Positions 18,771 to 28,140 of a DNA stretch of 64,000 nucleotides are shown in pieces. The position numbers were made by a program, and so were the translations under genes. The DNA is from Nostoc sp. NMS2 (GTDB taxonomy: Bacteria; Cyanobacteriota; Cyanobacteriia; Cyanobacteriales; Nostocaceae). The stretch lies in assembly GCF_017115105.1 (NCBI RefSeq), contig NZ_JABXKH010000047.1:1-64000 (forward strand), given 5' to 3'. Numbering within the stretch: position 1 is the first letter of the stretch; every line of letters starts with the position of its first letter. The notes below the pieces were generated by a model. That model saw only the letters and a list, made by a program, of their open reading frames with translations. It searched no databases and had not been told where the DNA came from.

Positions 18771-18871
18771 CCAATTCCCAATGCCCAATACTTCGACTTA
18801 CCTCGGCTTCGCCCTTCGGCTACGCTCAGGACAGGCTCGGCACAAGTCGCTCAGTACAAGTGCCCAATGCC
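18771..18871. repeat. Dispersed repeat (CTTCGACTTACCTCGG type)
   Basis: This is a longer copy of the repeat seen at the left end of the window. It includes 'cgacttacctcggcttcgcc' and 'cacaagtcgctcagtacaag', flanked by 'gcccaat' units. Confidence 0.8.
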
Positions 18872-19049
18872 CATATTCATAAAATTTCCCCACAACTGGT
18901 TGGTAACTTGACAGAGATTTTGCCACAGCCACTACCAATTGTGGGGAGGGTACGATCAAATTCGGTATCTTATGCCTATCGAGTGCTAATATTTTGCACT
19001 CACTCTACTAGACCGGAAGTATACTCCTAGAACAAACACACACTTTGTA

Positions 19050-19535
19050 TTAAGACATCGCTTGAATGATGTAATCAAAGTAGGGTGCTGCTTCAGCAGC
19101 GTCTTCCGCACTCAATAAGCCAAGGGAGGCTGTTTTGAGGGAATTGATCGCTTCTACCATTCCAGGCACGGGAACGCCCAATGAATTGTACATTTCCCGT
19201 ACACCAATCAAACCGATTTTTTCAATCGGCTCTTTGTCGCCAGCAAGTACACCATAAGTAATTAGGCGTAAGTACCAGCCAAAGTCACGGATACATAGAG
19301 AGCGCTGGCGTTCTCCGTAAGCATTACCACCAGGGGAGATAAAGTCAGGACGCTTCTGCCAAAGTTGTTTGGTTGCTTCCTGAACTATCTTTTTTTCATT
19401 TTCGGCTAAGGTCGCCGCAATCCGCGTCCGTTGTACGCCGGTTTGCAAAAAGTCTTTGATATTTTTCAGTTCGCCACTGCTGGGATAACGCAGTTCGTCG
19501 TCGGCTTTGAGAATAACTTGGCTAATTACAGTCAT
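19050..19535 (-). CDS. apcD: Allophycocyanin alpha-B (ApcD-like) subunit
   Basis: This is a phycobilisome core subunit, a terminal emitter that passes energy to the photosystems. The ATG at 19535 ([20 protein letters not shown]) gives 161 residues, the exact family length; a longer in-frame start is unlikely. Landmarks are [35 protein letters not shown] with the chromophore-binding Cys near 81, and [20 protein letters not shown]. The overall pattern fits ApcD better than ApcA. As usual for apcD, it is not in the apcABC operon. Confidence 0.93.
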   Translation of the reverse strand: MTVISQVILKADDELRYPSSGELKNIKDFLQTGVQRTRIAATLAENEKKIVQEATKQLWQKRPDFISPGGNAYGERQRSLCIRDFGWYLRLITYGVLAGDKEPIEKIGLIGVREMYNSLGVPVPGMVEAINSLKTASLGLLSAEDAAEAAPYFDYIIQAMS

Positions 19536-19739
19536 GATGATTGAAATCACCTGAAATATTATCTGTTAGTTTAGCGAGTCGGAGGTACACAAGTGAAGAG
19601 ATAGGAGCTACTTATGTATTGAATTTATCTGTTTAGTGGGGAGTGGGGAGATGAGGGGGATGAGGGAGACAAGGAGGACAAGGGGGAATTATTGAATAGT
19701 CTCTTCCTTATGCCCAATGCCCAATTCCCAATGCCCAAT

Positions 19740-19788
19740 TCCCAATGCCCAATGACAAATGACAAATGACAAATGACAAATGACAAAT
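19740..19788. repeat. 'gacaaat' tandem repeats
   Basis: Five near-perfect 'aatgacaa' units lead directly into the ATG of rlmD, preceded by 'cccaatgcccaattc' repeats. The rlmD ribosome-binding region is thus made of repeat sequence. Confidence 0.75.
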
Positions 19789-21193
19789 GACTAAAATAAT
19801 TTGGCAACAAGGTGAATTAATTGAAGTGACGATCGCTAATCTGAGTGATACAGGTGATGGGGTGGGACGCGCTGATGAACGTGTAGTGTTTGTCCCAGAT
19901 ACTGTACCGGGCGATCGCGCCATTATCCGCTTGGTTCATGTTAAACCAAAATACGCCCACGGGAAGCTCCAGCAGCTATTAGAGCCATCCTCACACCGGA
20001 TCAGACCCAATTGTATTGTGGCGGATAAATGCGGTGGTTGCCAGTGGCAGCATATTAATTATGACTACCAGCTAGTAGCCAAGCAAAATCAGGTTATCCA
20101 AGCTTTAGAACGCATTGGCGGTTTTGTCCAACCACCGGTAAATCCGGTACTCGCCGCCCCTTCTGCTTTGGGCTACCGTAATAAATCTACATATCCTCTA
20201 GGCATATCAGCAACAGGACAGGTACAAGCTGGTTACTACCAAAAAGGTACTCACCAATTAATTAATTTAAATCAATGTCCAGTCCAAGACGCGCGATTAA
20301 ATCCCTTGCTTGCCGAAGTTAAGCAAGATATTCAACAACAAGGTTGGCAAATTTATGACGAACAGCGCCACCAGGGAAAAATTCGCCATCTGGGTTTACG
20401 CATTGGCCGACACACTGGAGAAATGTTGCTGACTTTAGTGGTGAAGGACTGGAATTTATCAGGAATTGAAACCCAAGCCCAAGAATGGTTAAAGCGTTAT
20501 CCGCAGTTAGTGGGAGTGTCGCTCAATCGCAATAGCGATCGCACAAATGCTATATTCGGATCAGAAACTCGTTGCATCGCTGGAGTCCCACACCTGCGTG
20601 AAAACTTTGCTGGACTAGAATTTCAAGTCCGCCCAGATACATTTTTCCAAGTGTATACAGAAACAGCAGAGGCACTATTGCAGATAATTCAATCAGAACT
20701 CAATCTTCAAGGGCATGAGTTGCTAGTTGATGCCTACTGTGGTATTGGGACTTTAACTTTACCCCTCGCCAAAAAAGTTCGGATTGCTACAGGATTAGAA
20801 GTGCAACCAGCAGCAGTAGAACAAGCTATTTTGAATGCCCACCGCAACGGAATTGATAATGTGACATTCCAAGTCGGGGCAGTAGAGAAATTGCTTCCCA
20901 AAATGGGCACAATACCAGAAGTAGTAATACTCGATCCGCCACGGAAGGGATGCGATCGCGCTGTCATCGACACTTTACGGCAACTGAAACCATCTCGGAT
21001 AGTTTACGTCAGCTGTAAAGTAGCTACCCTCGCCCGTGACCTGAAATTACTTTGTCAAGATGGACAATATACCATCACACGGGTACAACCTGCTGATTTT
21101 TTCCCTCAAACTGCTCATGTTGAAGCTGCCGCCTTTCTTGTGCTATCAGATTTGCACAAGGATAGTAATTCCTTTACAAAAACTGAAATTTGA
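19787..21193 (+). CDS. rlmD: 23S rRNA (uracil-C5)-methyltransferase, RlmD/RumA family
   Basis: This SAM-dependent RNA m5U methyltransferase has 468 residues. A TRAM domain lies at about 5-65 (IEVTIANLSDTGDGVGRADE). Fe-S cluster cysteines are at about 75-160 (CIVADKCGGCQWQH, then NQCPV). The methyltransferase domain shows the SAM motif DAYCGIGTLTLPLA near 320, ILDPPRKGCD near 385, and the catalytic VSCK Cys near 413. It belongs to the 23S rRNA-modifying TrmA/RumA class. Neighbours are unrelated. Confidence 0.9.
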   Translation: MTKIIWQQGELIEVTIANLSDTGDGVGRADERVVFVPDTVPGDRAIIRLVHVKPKYAHGKLQQLLEPSSHRIRPNCIVADKCGGCQWQHINYDYQLVAKQNQVIQALERIGGFVQPPVNPVLAAPSALGYRNKSTYPLGISATGQVQAGYYQKGTHQLINLNQCPVQDARLNPLLAEVKQDIQQQGWQIYDEQRHQGKIRHLGLRIGRHTGEMLLTLVVKDWNLSGIETQAQEWLKRYPQLVGVSLNRNSDRTNAIFGSETRCIAGVPHLRENFAGLEFQVRPDTFFQVYTETAEALLQIIQSELNLQGHELLVDAYCGIGTLTLPLAKKVRIATGLEVQPAAVEQAILNAHRNGIDNVTFQVGAVEKLLPKMGTIPEVVILDPPRKGCDRAVIDTLRQLKPSRIVYVSCKVATLARDLKLLCQDGQYTITRVQPADFFPQTAHVEAAAFLVLSDLHKDSNSFTKTEI

Positions 21194-21583
21194 AATTTTT
21201 AGTCTAGTGCATACTAAAGATGCTAAAATTGAATTAAGCTGAAAATAAAAATTCCTTTTGTTTAAATAAATTCAAGTTGCATAGGTTCTTATAAATATGA
21301 ATTGGATTGTGTAAATGACAAATCGGCAATTAACTAGAGTATCCCAATACTCTGTCAAATTACTAGCATCTTTTTAAGTTGCTAACATCATTATCAAAAC
21401 TATTGCAGCCGTTATATATCTAAACAATCCCAACTCATACTATAGGGCTAATGCTCCCTAGCATTTTCAAAATTTAGTTTTAAAGACGCAAGTTTGAAGG
21501 CAGCATGACCACCTCAAGTTTTATCAGGGTGCCTGTAATAGCAAACTGATGTCTAGCTAACTGAAGGCTATGGGGTTTCTCTT
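21194..21583. other. Intergenic region
   Basis: AT-rich stretch between two co-directional genes. I see no gene, repeat or clear promoter in it. Confidence 0.4.
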
Positions 21584-22033
21584 GTGATTACAATTTCACT
21601 CCGTCCAGTTGCACGTTATTGGGGCACTATTAGTTTTGCCTCAACTCTCTACCTTTGTCCAATATTAGATTTACTGTTGGCAGAAATTCCAGCAAAATTA
21701 CAAGCAGAACTGCGGCTAGGACTTCAAGAAGCCCTAGTAAACGCAGCTAAACATGGCAATAATCTCGATCCAAGTAAAACAGTTGTAGTGCGTTTTTCCT
21801 TAATAGATAATCAATATTGGTGGATAATATCAGACCAGGGTAGCGGTTTTACTCCCTCTTCTACTAAAGAAGAAGAACCAACAGACTATTTACCACCAGA
21901 TGAATCAGAAAGTGGTCGTGGTTTATGTCTTCTCCATCATATTTTTGACCAGGTGGAGTGGAACCGCAAAGGCACAGAATTGAGGCTTTGTAAGCAAATG
22001 GAAAACCGCCGAGGATTATCTCTGCGACTGTAA
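21584..22033 (+). CDS. RsbW-like anti-sigma regulatory ATPase/kinase
   Basis: This 149-residue GHKL ATPase domain protein (GTG start) has the N box EALVNAAKHGN near 46-56, the G1 box SDQGSGF near 85, and the G2 box SGRGLCLLHHIFDQ near 108. Proteins of this type phosphorylate anti-anti-sigma factors or bind sigma factors. No STAS-domain partner is adjacent, so its target is unknown. A shared hairpin terminator separates it from the convergent gene. Confidence 0.85.
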   Translation: MITISLRPVARYWGTISFASTLYLCPILDLLLAEIPAKLQAELRLGLQEALVNAAKHGNNLDPSKTVVVRFSLIDNQYWWIISDQGSGFTPSSTKEEEPTDYLPPDESESGRGLCLLHHIFDQVEWNRKGTELRLCKQMENRRGLSLRL

Positions 22034-22045
22034 CTTAATCAGGAG

Positions 22046-22085
22046 TGAGGAGTTAGAAGTTTTAAAGTCTTAACTCCTCATTTTA
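22046..22085. terminator. Bidirectional hairpin terminator
   Basis: The stem TGAGGAGTTA/TAACTCCTCA with a 15-base loop is followed by TTTT on the plus strand and lies between two convergent gene ends. Confidence 0.7.
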
Positions 22086-22089
22086 AGAT

Positions 22090-22464
22090 TCAATAAAAAG
22101 TATTGTCTATTGGCGGTAACTCTTCTGAGTCATTTGTTCCTGGTTTTGGACTTGGTTTTCGTGGATTTGGAATTGCAGTAGAACCTCCAGAAATATCATC
22201 GTCTGACTCCCAGGGTTCATCCTCGTGTTGATCCGAAGGATCTAGTCGTAATGCAAACTTAAGATTGTTATAAGATTGGTCATTTTTCTGGTCATCGTCT
22301 TGCGCTAGAGACTCAGATAGTTCCCGAATTAGGGTTTTGATGCACTGGCGATGATTAAAAGCAAACTGTGGGTTGAAACCTCTCTCTAGCTCTTGAAGTA
22401 ATCGTTCTGCTAGCAAAATCAAAGCCTCAGAACGATTACGTTTCTCTAAAGCTTCTTGATCCAT
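22090..22464 (-). CDS. Conserved hypothetical protein
   Basis: It has about 124 residues if it starts at the ATG at 22464, which overlaps the stop of the upstream gene as TAATG; an in-frame ATG at 22488 is an alternative. The N-terminal half is helical (EALILLAERLLQELERGFNP). The C-terminal half is acidic and proline-rich, probably disordered. No known domain is recognised. It is translationally coupled to the gene upstream. Confidence 0.65.
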   Translation of the reverse strand: MDQEALEKRNRSEALILLAERLLQELERGFNPQFAFNHRQCIKTLIRELSESLAQDDDQKNDQSYNNLKFALRLDPSDQHEDEPWESDDDISGGSTAIPNPRKPSPKPGTNDSEELPPIDNTFY

Positions 22465-22742
22465 TAACTTTTTCCATGAGTCGGACAAGGAGGTGCAGAA
22501 ATGGAGCGATCTAACCAGCCAATTGCCTGTTCTAATCTAGCTTGAGCTTCTTGTGGCTGATTCTTTAACAGATACACAATCGCTGCTGCCACTTGTTCAT
22601 TAGCGCGGGAATTGCGGTTAGACTTGAGGCGATGCCAATCGTTAGGGGAAATGCTCAGTCTTTCCATGAGAGCTTGAGCTAGTTCCAGAGTACTAAGTTC
22701 ATTCAGTTGACTGGTTTTCGGCAGCTGGGTAGATTGAGACAT
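22464..22742 (-). CDS. Conserved hypothetical protein
   Basis: A 92-residue protein is chosen from the ATG at 22742 (MSQSTQLPKTSQLNELSTLE). The longer in-frame extension runs across the divergent gene and is unlikely. It is helical, with a TPR-like tail (VYLLKNQPQEAQARLEQAIG). It is the first gene of a two-gene unit, divergent from the coiled-coil membrane protein at 22787. Function is unknown. Confidence 0.65.
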   Translation of the reverse strand: MSQSTQLPKTSQLNELSTLELAQALMERLSISPNDWHRLKSNRNSRANEQVAAAIVYLLKNQPQEAQARLEQAIGWLDRSISAPPCPTHGKS

Positions 22743-22786
22743 AACTATTGGCACATTTGCATTTACTTCTACTTTACTACTTGTAA

Positions 22787-23149
22787 ATGAAGCCGCCAAA
22801 ACAATCACAGCCGTCAGCAGAAAATCCCGAACCAGATTTTGAACAAGAATTAGAGGAAGTAGAGCGATCGCTCCTATCCTTAAAAGAGCGTTACGATCAA
22901 GTGCAACGCGATCGCCAACAACAGGCACAATGGCAACAGCAGCGCGATAAACTTAAGCACAATACATCTCAGACACCAGAAATCAAAGCAGAGTTGCGGC
23001 AAATTCAACAGCAGTTGGAAATGCTAGAACTAAACCTAGAAAGCCAGTTATTTTCTTGGCGTAGCCTGAAAAAACCTTTCTGGCAAGCCGTCCGCTTTGG
23101 TGGAATGGGCGTTATCATAGGCTGGATATTAAAGTCTTGTGCTGGATAA
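22787..23149 (+). CDS. Coiled-coil protein with C-terminal membrane anchor
   Basis: Of its 120 residues, about 20-85 form a Glu/Gln/Arg-rich coiled coil (FEQELEEVERSLLSLKERYD). The C-terminus has one hydrophobic helix (FGGMGVIIGWILKSCAG), suggesting a tail-anchored membrane protein. It lies 81 bases before asnS in the same direction. Function is unknown. Confidence 0.7.
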   Translation: MKPPKQSQPSAENPEPDFEQELEEVERSLLSLKERYDQVQRDRQQQAQWQQQRDKLKHNTSQTPEIKAELRQIQQQLEMLELNLESQLFSWRSLKKPFWQAVRFGGMGVIIGWILKSCAG

Positions 23150-23230
23150 TTCCAATTATGGATTGGGTTAAATGGTTAAGATTCTTTAATATTTGTACTC
23201 ACTAAGTTGACGAAATATAAGTTGTAAAAT

Positions 23231-24622
23231 ATGGCAAATCGACGGATTGCAGAAATATTGCGAAGTGGTAAACCTGATGAGTCTCTCCTAGTTCAAGGCT
23301 GGGTGCGGACGAAACGCGAGTCCAAAGGGTTTGCTTTTATTGAAGTCAATGACGGCTCATCACTAGCTAATTTGCAAGTCGTCATCAATCAGGATTTGCC
23401 AGATTACGAAGCTATCTTGAAAAAATTGAATACAGGTGCTGCTGTTGAGGTGACAGGGGTACTAGTGGCTTCTCTTGGTAAAGGACAACGGATTGAGTTG
23501 AAATCAGAGTCCGTGAAAGTTTATGGCGAAGCTGATCCCGATACATATCCCCTGCAAAAGAAACGCCATTCCTTTGAGTTTCTGCGAACCATTGGACATT
23601 TGCGATCGCGCACTAACTCTTTTGGTGCAGTTTTCCGCGTCAGAAATGCTTGTTCGGCAGCAATTCACCAATTTTTCCAAGAACGAGGCTTTTTGTGGGT
23701 ACACACCCCCATCATCACTGCTAGCGACTGCGAAGGCGCAGGTGAACTTTTTAGCGTTACCAGTTTGGATTTAAAGAATATTCCTCGCACAGAAAACCAA
23801 GCAGTAGATTACAGCCAAGACTTTTTTGCTAAACCCACATATTTAACAGTTAGCGGCCAGTTGGAAGCGGAAGTGATGGCGATGGCGTTTAGTAACGTCT
23901 ACACCTTTGGCCCTACCTTCCGTGCAGAAAATTCCAACACCTCCCGCCACCTAGCAGAATTTTGGATGGTTGAGCCAGAAATGGCTTTTTGTGACTTAGA
24001 AGGCGATATGGATTTGGCTGAGGCGTTTCTCAAACACATTTTTAAATATGTGTTGGAAACTTGCCCAGAAGACATAGAATTTTTCAATGAACGCATTGAT
24101 AAATCTGTGTTGACAACAGCTGAGAATATTATTAATAATCAGTTTGAACGTTTAACTTATACAGAAGCCATCAAACTTTTAGAAAAAGCTGATGTTAAAT
24201 TTGAATATCCTGTGAGTTGGGGTTTAGATTTACAATCAGAACACGAACGCTATCTAGCTGAACAACAGTTTAAAAAGCCAGTAATTGTTACAGATTATCC
24301 AGCGCAAATTAAAGCATTTTATATGCGTTTAAACGACGATGAAAAAACCGTCCGCGCAATGGATATTCTCGCACCCAAAATTGGCGAGATTGTAGGTGGT
24401 TCCCAGCGTGAAGAACGCTTAGAAGTTTTAGAACGCCGCGTGTTAGCGCAAGGATTAAAGCCAGAAGACTTGTGGTGGTATCTTGATTTACGTCGTTATG
24501 GTACTGTTCCCCACGCTGGTTTCGGACTGGGTTTTGAACGACTTGTGCAATTTATGACGGGTATGGGAAATATCCGCGATGTGATTCCTTTTCCGCGTAC
24601 ACCACAAAGTGCTGAGTTTTAG
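23231..24622 (+). CDS. asnS: Asparaginyl-tRNA synthetase
   Basis: This class IIb aminoacyl-tRNA synthetase charges tRNA-Asn. It has 463 residues. The OB-fold anticodon-binding domain is at about 15-100 ([20 protein letters not shown]). Motif 2 is seen at [20 protein letters not shown]. Motif 3 is the C-terminal [20 protein letters not shown] followed by DVIPFPRTP. The length and the absence of a GatCAB-type insertion fit AsnS rather than AspS. Confidence 0.96.
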   Translation: MANRRIAEILRSGKPDESLLVQGWVRTKRESKGFAFIEVNDGSSLANLQVVINQDLPDYEAILKKLNTGAAVEVTGVLVASLGKGQRIELKSESVKVYGEADPDTYPLQKKRHSFEFLRTIGHLRSRTNSFGAVFRVRNACSAAIHQFFQERGFLWVHTPIITASDCEGAGELFSVTSLDLKNIPRTENQAVDYSQDFFAKPTYLTVSGQLEAEVMAMAFSNVYTFGPTFRAENSNTSRHLAEFWMVEPEMAFCDLEGDMDLAEAFLKHIFKYVLETCPEDIEFFNERIDKSVLTTAENIINNQFERLTYTEAIKLLEKADVKFEYPVSWGLDLQSEHERYLAEQQFKKPVIVTDYPAQIKAFYMRLNDDEKTVRAMDILAPKIGEIVGGSQREERLEVLERRVLAQGLKPEDLWWYLDLRRYGTVPHAGFGLGFERLVQFMTGMGNIRDVIPFPRTPQSAEF

Positions 24623-25181
24623 TTTAAATATTTAGTAGACCTGGCTATTATAAATGACCAGGTTTTCACTTTTGTGGATAAAGAGAAATCCAGTTAAAAA
24701 CATTTATCATCAACCTACAAGATCAAACAATTGGTATAAATCCGGCAAAATGCCATAATCTTTAGTTCAGGAAGTAAGTGATTTTATCGACTTCCTATTA
24801 ATGAAGCATAGCGGTAAGGCTAAAGCTACGGTGTACCACAAGTATTCTAAACATTACCCCACAAGCTTTTGAAATCCCTCTAACCTCCCTTAAAAAGTAA
24901 GGCAAAAACCCTTCAAAGTCCCCTTTTTAAGGGGAATTTAGGGGGATATTCAACAATTTTAGTTTTATACAAAGGTGTGTATACACCATAGCCTTGCTAA
25001 AGAGAGGAGAGTGTTTGCGTCAGCAAATACGGGGTAAGTTCAGACTGCATAGCAAGTTAAAACCCCTATATATGTTACATTGTCAAAGTTTTAGGGAACT
25101 CTATTAATAGAACCTTATAGGTTTAACCCTCTGTTTAGATATTAATAAAAATCGATTCTTTAGGATATTTACTTCTGTGTA
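24623..25181. other. Intergenic region with a degraded palindromic repeat
   Basis: About 24860-24960 holds 'aaatccctctaacc' and 'ccctttttaaggggaattta', a fragment of the 'gggggatt' type repeat seen at 38.6 kb. Partial outer inverted repeats ('aaggctaaagctacggtgta' against 'tacaccatagcc') flank it. No gene is supported; the kinase promoter should lie in the AT-rich end. Confidence 0.45.
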
Positions 25182-26912
25182 ATGACCTATTGCATAAATC
25201 CCCATTGTCCAAAACCTGTTGACCCAGCGAATGCAAACAACCTTATTTGCCGTAACTGTGGGTCAGAAATACTGTTGCAAGGTCGCTATCGGGTAATCAA
25301 ACAACTAGGACAAGGTGGCTTTGGTAATACTTTTGAAGTTGACGAGTGTGGGAAAACTAAAGTTTTAAAAGTGCTGACTGAAAAGAACCCCAAGGCCATT
25401 GAACTGTTTCAGCAGGAAGCAAAGGTTTTGAGTCAGCTAAACAGTGGGGGTATTCCCAAGGTAGAACCAGATGGTTATTTTACTGTTTTACCTAAAAATA
25501 GCTCTGTACCATTGCACTGTTTAGCAATGGAGAAAATTGAAGGCGTAAATTTAGAGCAGTGGATGGAATCTCGTAATTATCAACGTCTTTCTGAAGCTCA
25601 AGCTCTCAATTGGCTTAAACAACTTGTAGAAATTCTCGCTTTAGTACACGCTCATCAATATTTTCACCGTGATATTAAACCTCAAAATATCATGCTGCGA
25701 CCAAGTGGGCAGCTTGTCTTAATTGATTTTGGTGCAGTTCGACAAGTCACAACAACCATTTTGGCGGGAAATTCCCATACCAGAATTATTTCACAAGGCT
25801 ATTCACCCCCAGAGCAACAAAACGGTTATTCGGTACAGCAGTCAGACTTTTTTGCATTGGGACGGACTTTTATTTTTCTGCTCACAGGTAAGGAACCCCA
25901 GGATAAAGAAATTTATGACCCTCTGACTAACGAGTTGCACTGGCGAAAATCTGCACTCAATATTTCTCCACTTTTGGCAGATTTAATCGACCATTTGATG
26001 GCTCCTACTGCAAATCATCGTCCTCAAAATACCCAAGTGATTTTGCAGAAGTTGAACGAAATTGAAAAAGCGTTACAAATGCCTAGAATACTAGGACAAA
26101 AAACGGCAATTCAATCAACCAATGGGTCTAAATCTGCTACGTCATCTAGTTCTGTTGCTACTGTATCAGTCGGTGGAGCTAAATCAGTCAATGTGTCTTC
26201 TAGCCAGGCTCAGAAAAACCAAAAACTTTGGCAAGTTCTCATCGGTTTAGGGCTGGGATGTTTTGCTGTTGCTATTGCGGTTATTAATCAACCAAACACC
26301 AAAAATCCGGTTTCTGTTTCTCCTGTAGAAAATGTTCCGGTAGCTATTCCTAGTCCAGTTACCCAAATTTCTGAAATCCCATTAACTGCTAAACCTCAAC
26401 CTACAATAAGTCCTTTAACTTTGCCTACATCTGACAAAATAGAAACCGAACAAGCTCAAATAGAGGAGATAGAAAAACAAAAACTTCAAGCTGCTTTAAA
26501 AGCCGAGGAAGAAAGACAAACGGCTATTAAAAAAGAAGCTGCTGTTATAACAGAAAGAGAGCAGTTAAAAGCTGTGATAAGGGAAAGAAGAGAGCAGCTA
26601 AATGCTGATACAAGGGAAAGGGCTTTAATAACACAAAAAAAGCAACAAGCCGATAAACAGCAACAGACAAAAATTAGCATTGAACAAGCTAAACAAATTT
26701 ACTTGGAAACTAAGCAGCAACCAAAAAAAACTGTAACAACCTCAAATCAACGGCAATTAGCATCTAAGCAAGAAGTTCCAACAAAACAACCAAAGAATGC
26801 AGTAAATACAAATGATGATGGGGCTAATATCCCTAATCCTTGGGAATCTACATATCCCATACCTAAAACTTCTGATGAATTAGAACAAGTAATAAGAGAG
26901 GGAAATCAATGA
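25182..26912 (+). CDS. 4-Cys Ser/Thr protein kinase
   Basis: This Hanks-type kinase of the cyanobacterial 4-Cys class has 576 residues. Cysteines at 4, 9, 23 and 26 form the N-terminal zinc-ribbon-like motif. The kinase domain is at about 35-300 with the glycine loop LGQGGFGNTF, catalytic FHRDIKPQN, DFGAVRQV and SPPEQ in place of APE. One transmembrane helix lies near 350-368. The exported or tail part (~430-576) is Glu/Lys/Gln-rich coiled coil. Its stop overlaps the next start (ATGA), so the small exported protein is made with it. Substrates are unknown. Confidence 0.92.
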   Translation: MTYCINPHCPKPVDPANANNLICRNCGSEILLQGRYRVIKQLGQGGFGNTFEVDECGKTKVLKVLTEKNPKAIELFQQEAKVLSQLNSGGIPKVEPDGYFTVLPKNSSVPLHCLAMEKIEGVNLEQWMESRNYQRLSEAQALNWLKQLVEILALVHAHQYFHRDIKPQNIMLRPSGQLVLIDFGAVRQVTTTILAGNSHTRIISQGYSPPEQQNGYSVQQSDFFALGRTFIFLLTGKEPQDKEIYDPLTNELHWRKSALNISPLLADLIDHLMAPTANHRPQNTQVILQKLNEIEKALQMPRILGQKTAIQSTNGSKSATSSSSVATVSVGGAKSVNVSSSQAQKNQKLWQVLIGLGLGCFAVAIAVINQPNTKNPVSVSPVENVPVAIPSPVTQISEIPLTAKPQPTISPLTLPTSDKIETEQAQIEEIEKQKLQAALKAEEERQTAIKKEAAVITEREQLKAVIRERREQLNADTRERALITQKKQQADKQQQTKISIEQAKQIYLETKQQPKKTVTTSNQRQLASKQEVPTKQPKNAVNTNDDGANIPNPWESTYPIPKTSDELEQVIREGNQ

Positions 26913-27247
26913 GAAAATTCACAGTTAAAAGCTTAATCACTTTGCTGGTAACTAGCTCGGCTTTGTGCTTAACACCAATGAGAAGTGATGCACAGGTAAA
27001 TATGAAGAGACTAGCTCAGGTAGCGAAAAGCTGCCAAGAAGATGCTCTGTCTCTAGCATATTATCAACAAATGGGTATTGACTTAAGAAAACAAGGTTAC
27101 TTTGGAAAGAAAAAACCATTCATTAATCCTTGTATAAGAAACAGATATCATTACTCTTCTGTTTTATCTAAATTGCCTTGGATGGCTTCAAAGGGAGAAA
27201 TGTTACCTCAGTATCCTGGTGATGCAGCTATTGCATGCGCTTTATAG
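26909..27247 (+). CDS. Small exported protein coupled to the kinase (3' end probably truncated)
   Basis: The frame has 112 residues. A signal peptide is evident (KSLITLLVTSSALCLTPMRS, then DAQV). It contains four cysteines, two in the signal peptide/C-terminal region and two in the mature part (CQEDAL and NPCIRNRY). Its last ~4 codons overlap the broken tnpB fragment on the other strand, so the original C-terminus was likely lost or replaced when the element was inserted or deleted. Being coupled to the kinase, it may be a periplasmic partner, which is inference. Confidence 0.65.
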   Translation: MRKFTVKSLITLLVTSSALCLTPMRSDAQVNMKRLAQVAKSCQEDALSLAYYQQMGIDLRKQGYFGKKKPFINPCIRNRYHYSSVLSKLPWMASKGEMLPQYPGDAAIACAL

Positions 27248-27686
27248 TTAAAGTTTTGACCGTTCCCTCAATCTCTCTAGACTTCCAAAACTGATAAACC
27301 TTGTTCCCAACCTTAACCCGATTACCGCCTAGAAACTTATATCCCGCTTGCTTTAAGGTGAATGACTTATACTTCTTGACCTTCTTAAATCCCGGTGGTC
27401 TAACTCCTCTCTTGTTGTGTTTAAAAAATAATTGGTAGGCTTTCTCTATGCGTTGACAAATGTCTTGTACTGCTTGAGAGCCTACCGTCTGCCAGAACTC
27501 TTTGCGCTTCCGTAACTTGGCAATATGAGACTGAAGTTTTGCACAATTCAAGTGTTTTCCCCACATCCGGTAGTAGCGTTTGTGGAGAGCAATACAATGG
27601 TTATAGATTAGTCCACTCGCATTAATCATGCGTTTGAGGAATCTATTTCGCTTGTGTTGATATAACTTGAACTTCAGTGTTTTCAT
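27228..27686 (-). pseudogene. tnpB: TnpB (OrfB, IS200/IS605 type) N-terminal fragment
   Basis: The 152 residues match the N-terminus of TnpB/OrfB: KFKLYQHKRNRFLKRMINAS, an HTH-like region, and the KSREIEGTVKTLTIKR strand. It then ends abruptly where the full protein (~400 residues) would continue into the RuvC nuclease and zinc-finger parts. No tnpA lies nearby. It is a dead remnant. The left-end hairpin upstream of its start is still present. Confidence 0.88.
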
Positions 27687-27724
27687 GCTAATATTGTACC
27701 ATAGATAGACGGCATTATGACGGC

Positions 27725-27871
27725 ATGAAAAAACTAACTGTGCGATGTTCTGATGAAGAATATAAAATACTTCTTGAATACTGTGCCCAAACAGACCGCA
27801 CCCAAAATGATGTATTCAGAGAAATAATTCGGAAATTAAACAAAAGCCGTCGTAGAACGACGGGGCTTTAA
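27725..27871 (+). CDS. 48-residue ribbon-helix-helix protein divergent from tnpB
   Basis: This short frame reads MKKLTVRCSDEEYKILLEYC followed by AQTDRTQNDVFREIIRKL, a clear Arc/CopG-type RHH pattern. It is divergent from the tnpB fragment with 38 bases between the starts. Its last codons run through the element's hairpin (27843-27869). Such small regulators accompany some TnpB elements, and it may repress tnpB. It is short, but codon pattern and fold support it. Confidence 0.6.
   Translation: MKKLTVRCSDEEYKILLEYCAQTDRTQNDVFREIIRKLNKSRRRTTGL
27843..27869. mobile_element. Terminal hairpin of the IS605-type element
   Basis: AAAGCCGTCGT and ACGACGGGGCTTT form a subterminal hairpin with a 3-base loop and a two-base bulge, located upstream of tnpB where the left end of an IS605-type element is expected. 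Confidence 0.6.
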
Positions 27872-28140
27872 ACCCAATTTTTCGGTAAAAGCGATCGCCA
27901 CAATCTCCAGTAGCGAAAGAAGTCGATATGTCTTTTAGCTTCAAAAGCTTTGATTCCAAGGAGATGGAAAAAGAATGAGTTTTGAATAAACAATCCTCTA
28001 CTGTAAAAGATGAAGTTGTAGTGGAGAAAATTAAGCGATCGCTTCTAGTTTGGAGAGTTCCTCCATCTACAACTGGCAAAGTTGTCTTAACCTTGCGGAT
28101 TTACATTTAACTTGTAGATCCGGGCAATTTCGCCTCTCTA
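27872..28140. other. Short region with degraded frames
   Basis: On the plus strand a frame from 27929 (MSFSFKSFDSKEMEKE) stops early. A following open stretch ends TGKVVLTLRIYI near 28110. These look like remnants of a broken gene, but the parent is not recognised. Confidence 0.3.

Larger units (their letters stand above)
18429..19049. other. Intergenic region with terminator and repeats
   Basis: After the repeat protein there are ~280 bases without a convincing gene, then a terminator (18714) and a dispersed repeat block (18771-18871). A further ~180 bases to the apcD stop contain no recognised feature. Confidence 0.45.

Noticed and set aside
27816-28079. 87-residue minus frame between the RHH gene and the 154-residue protein
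   Set aside because: It runs through the element hairpin and degraded sequence, has no ribosome site and matches no motif.
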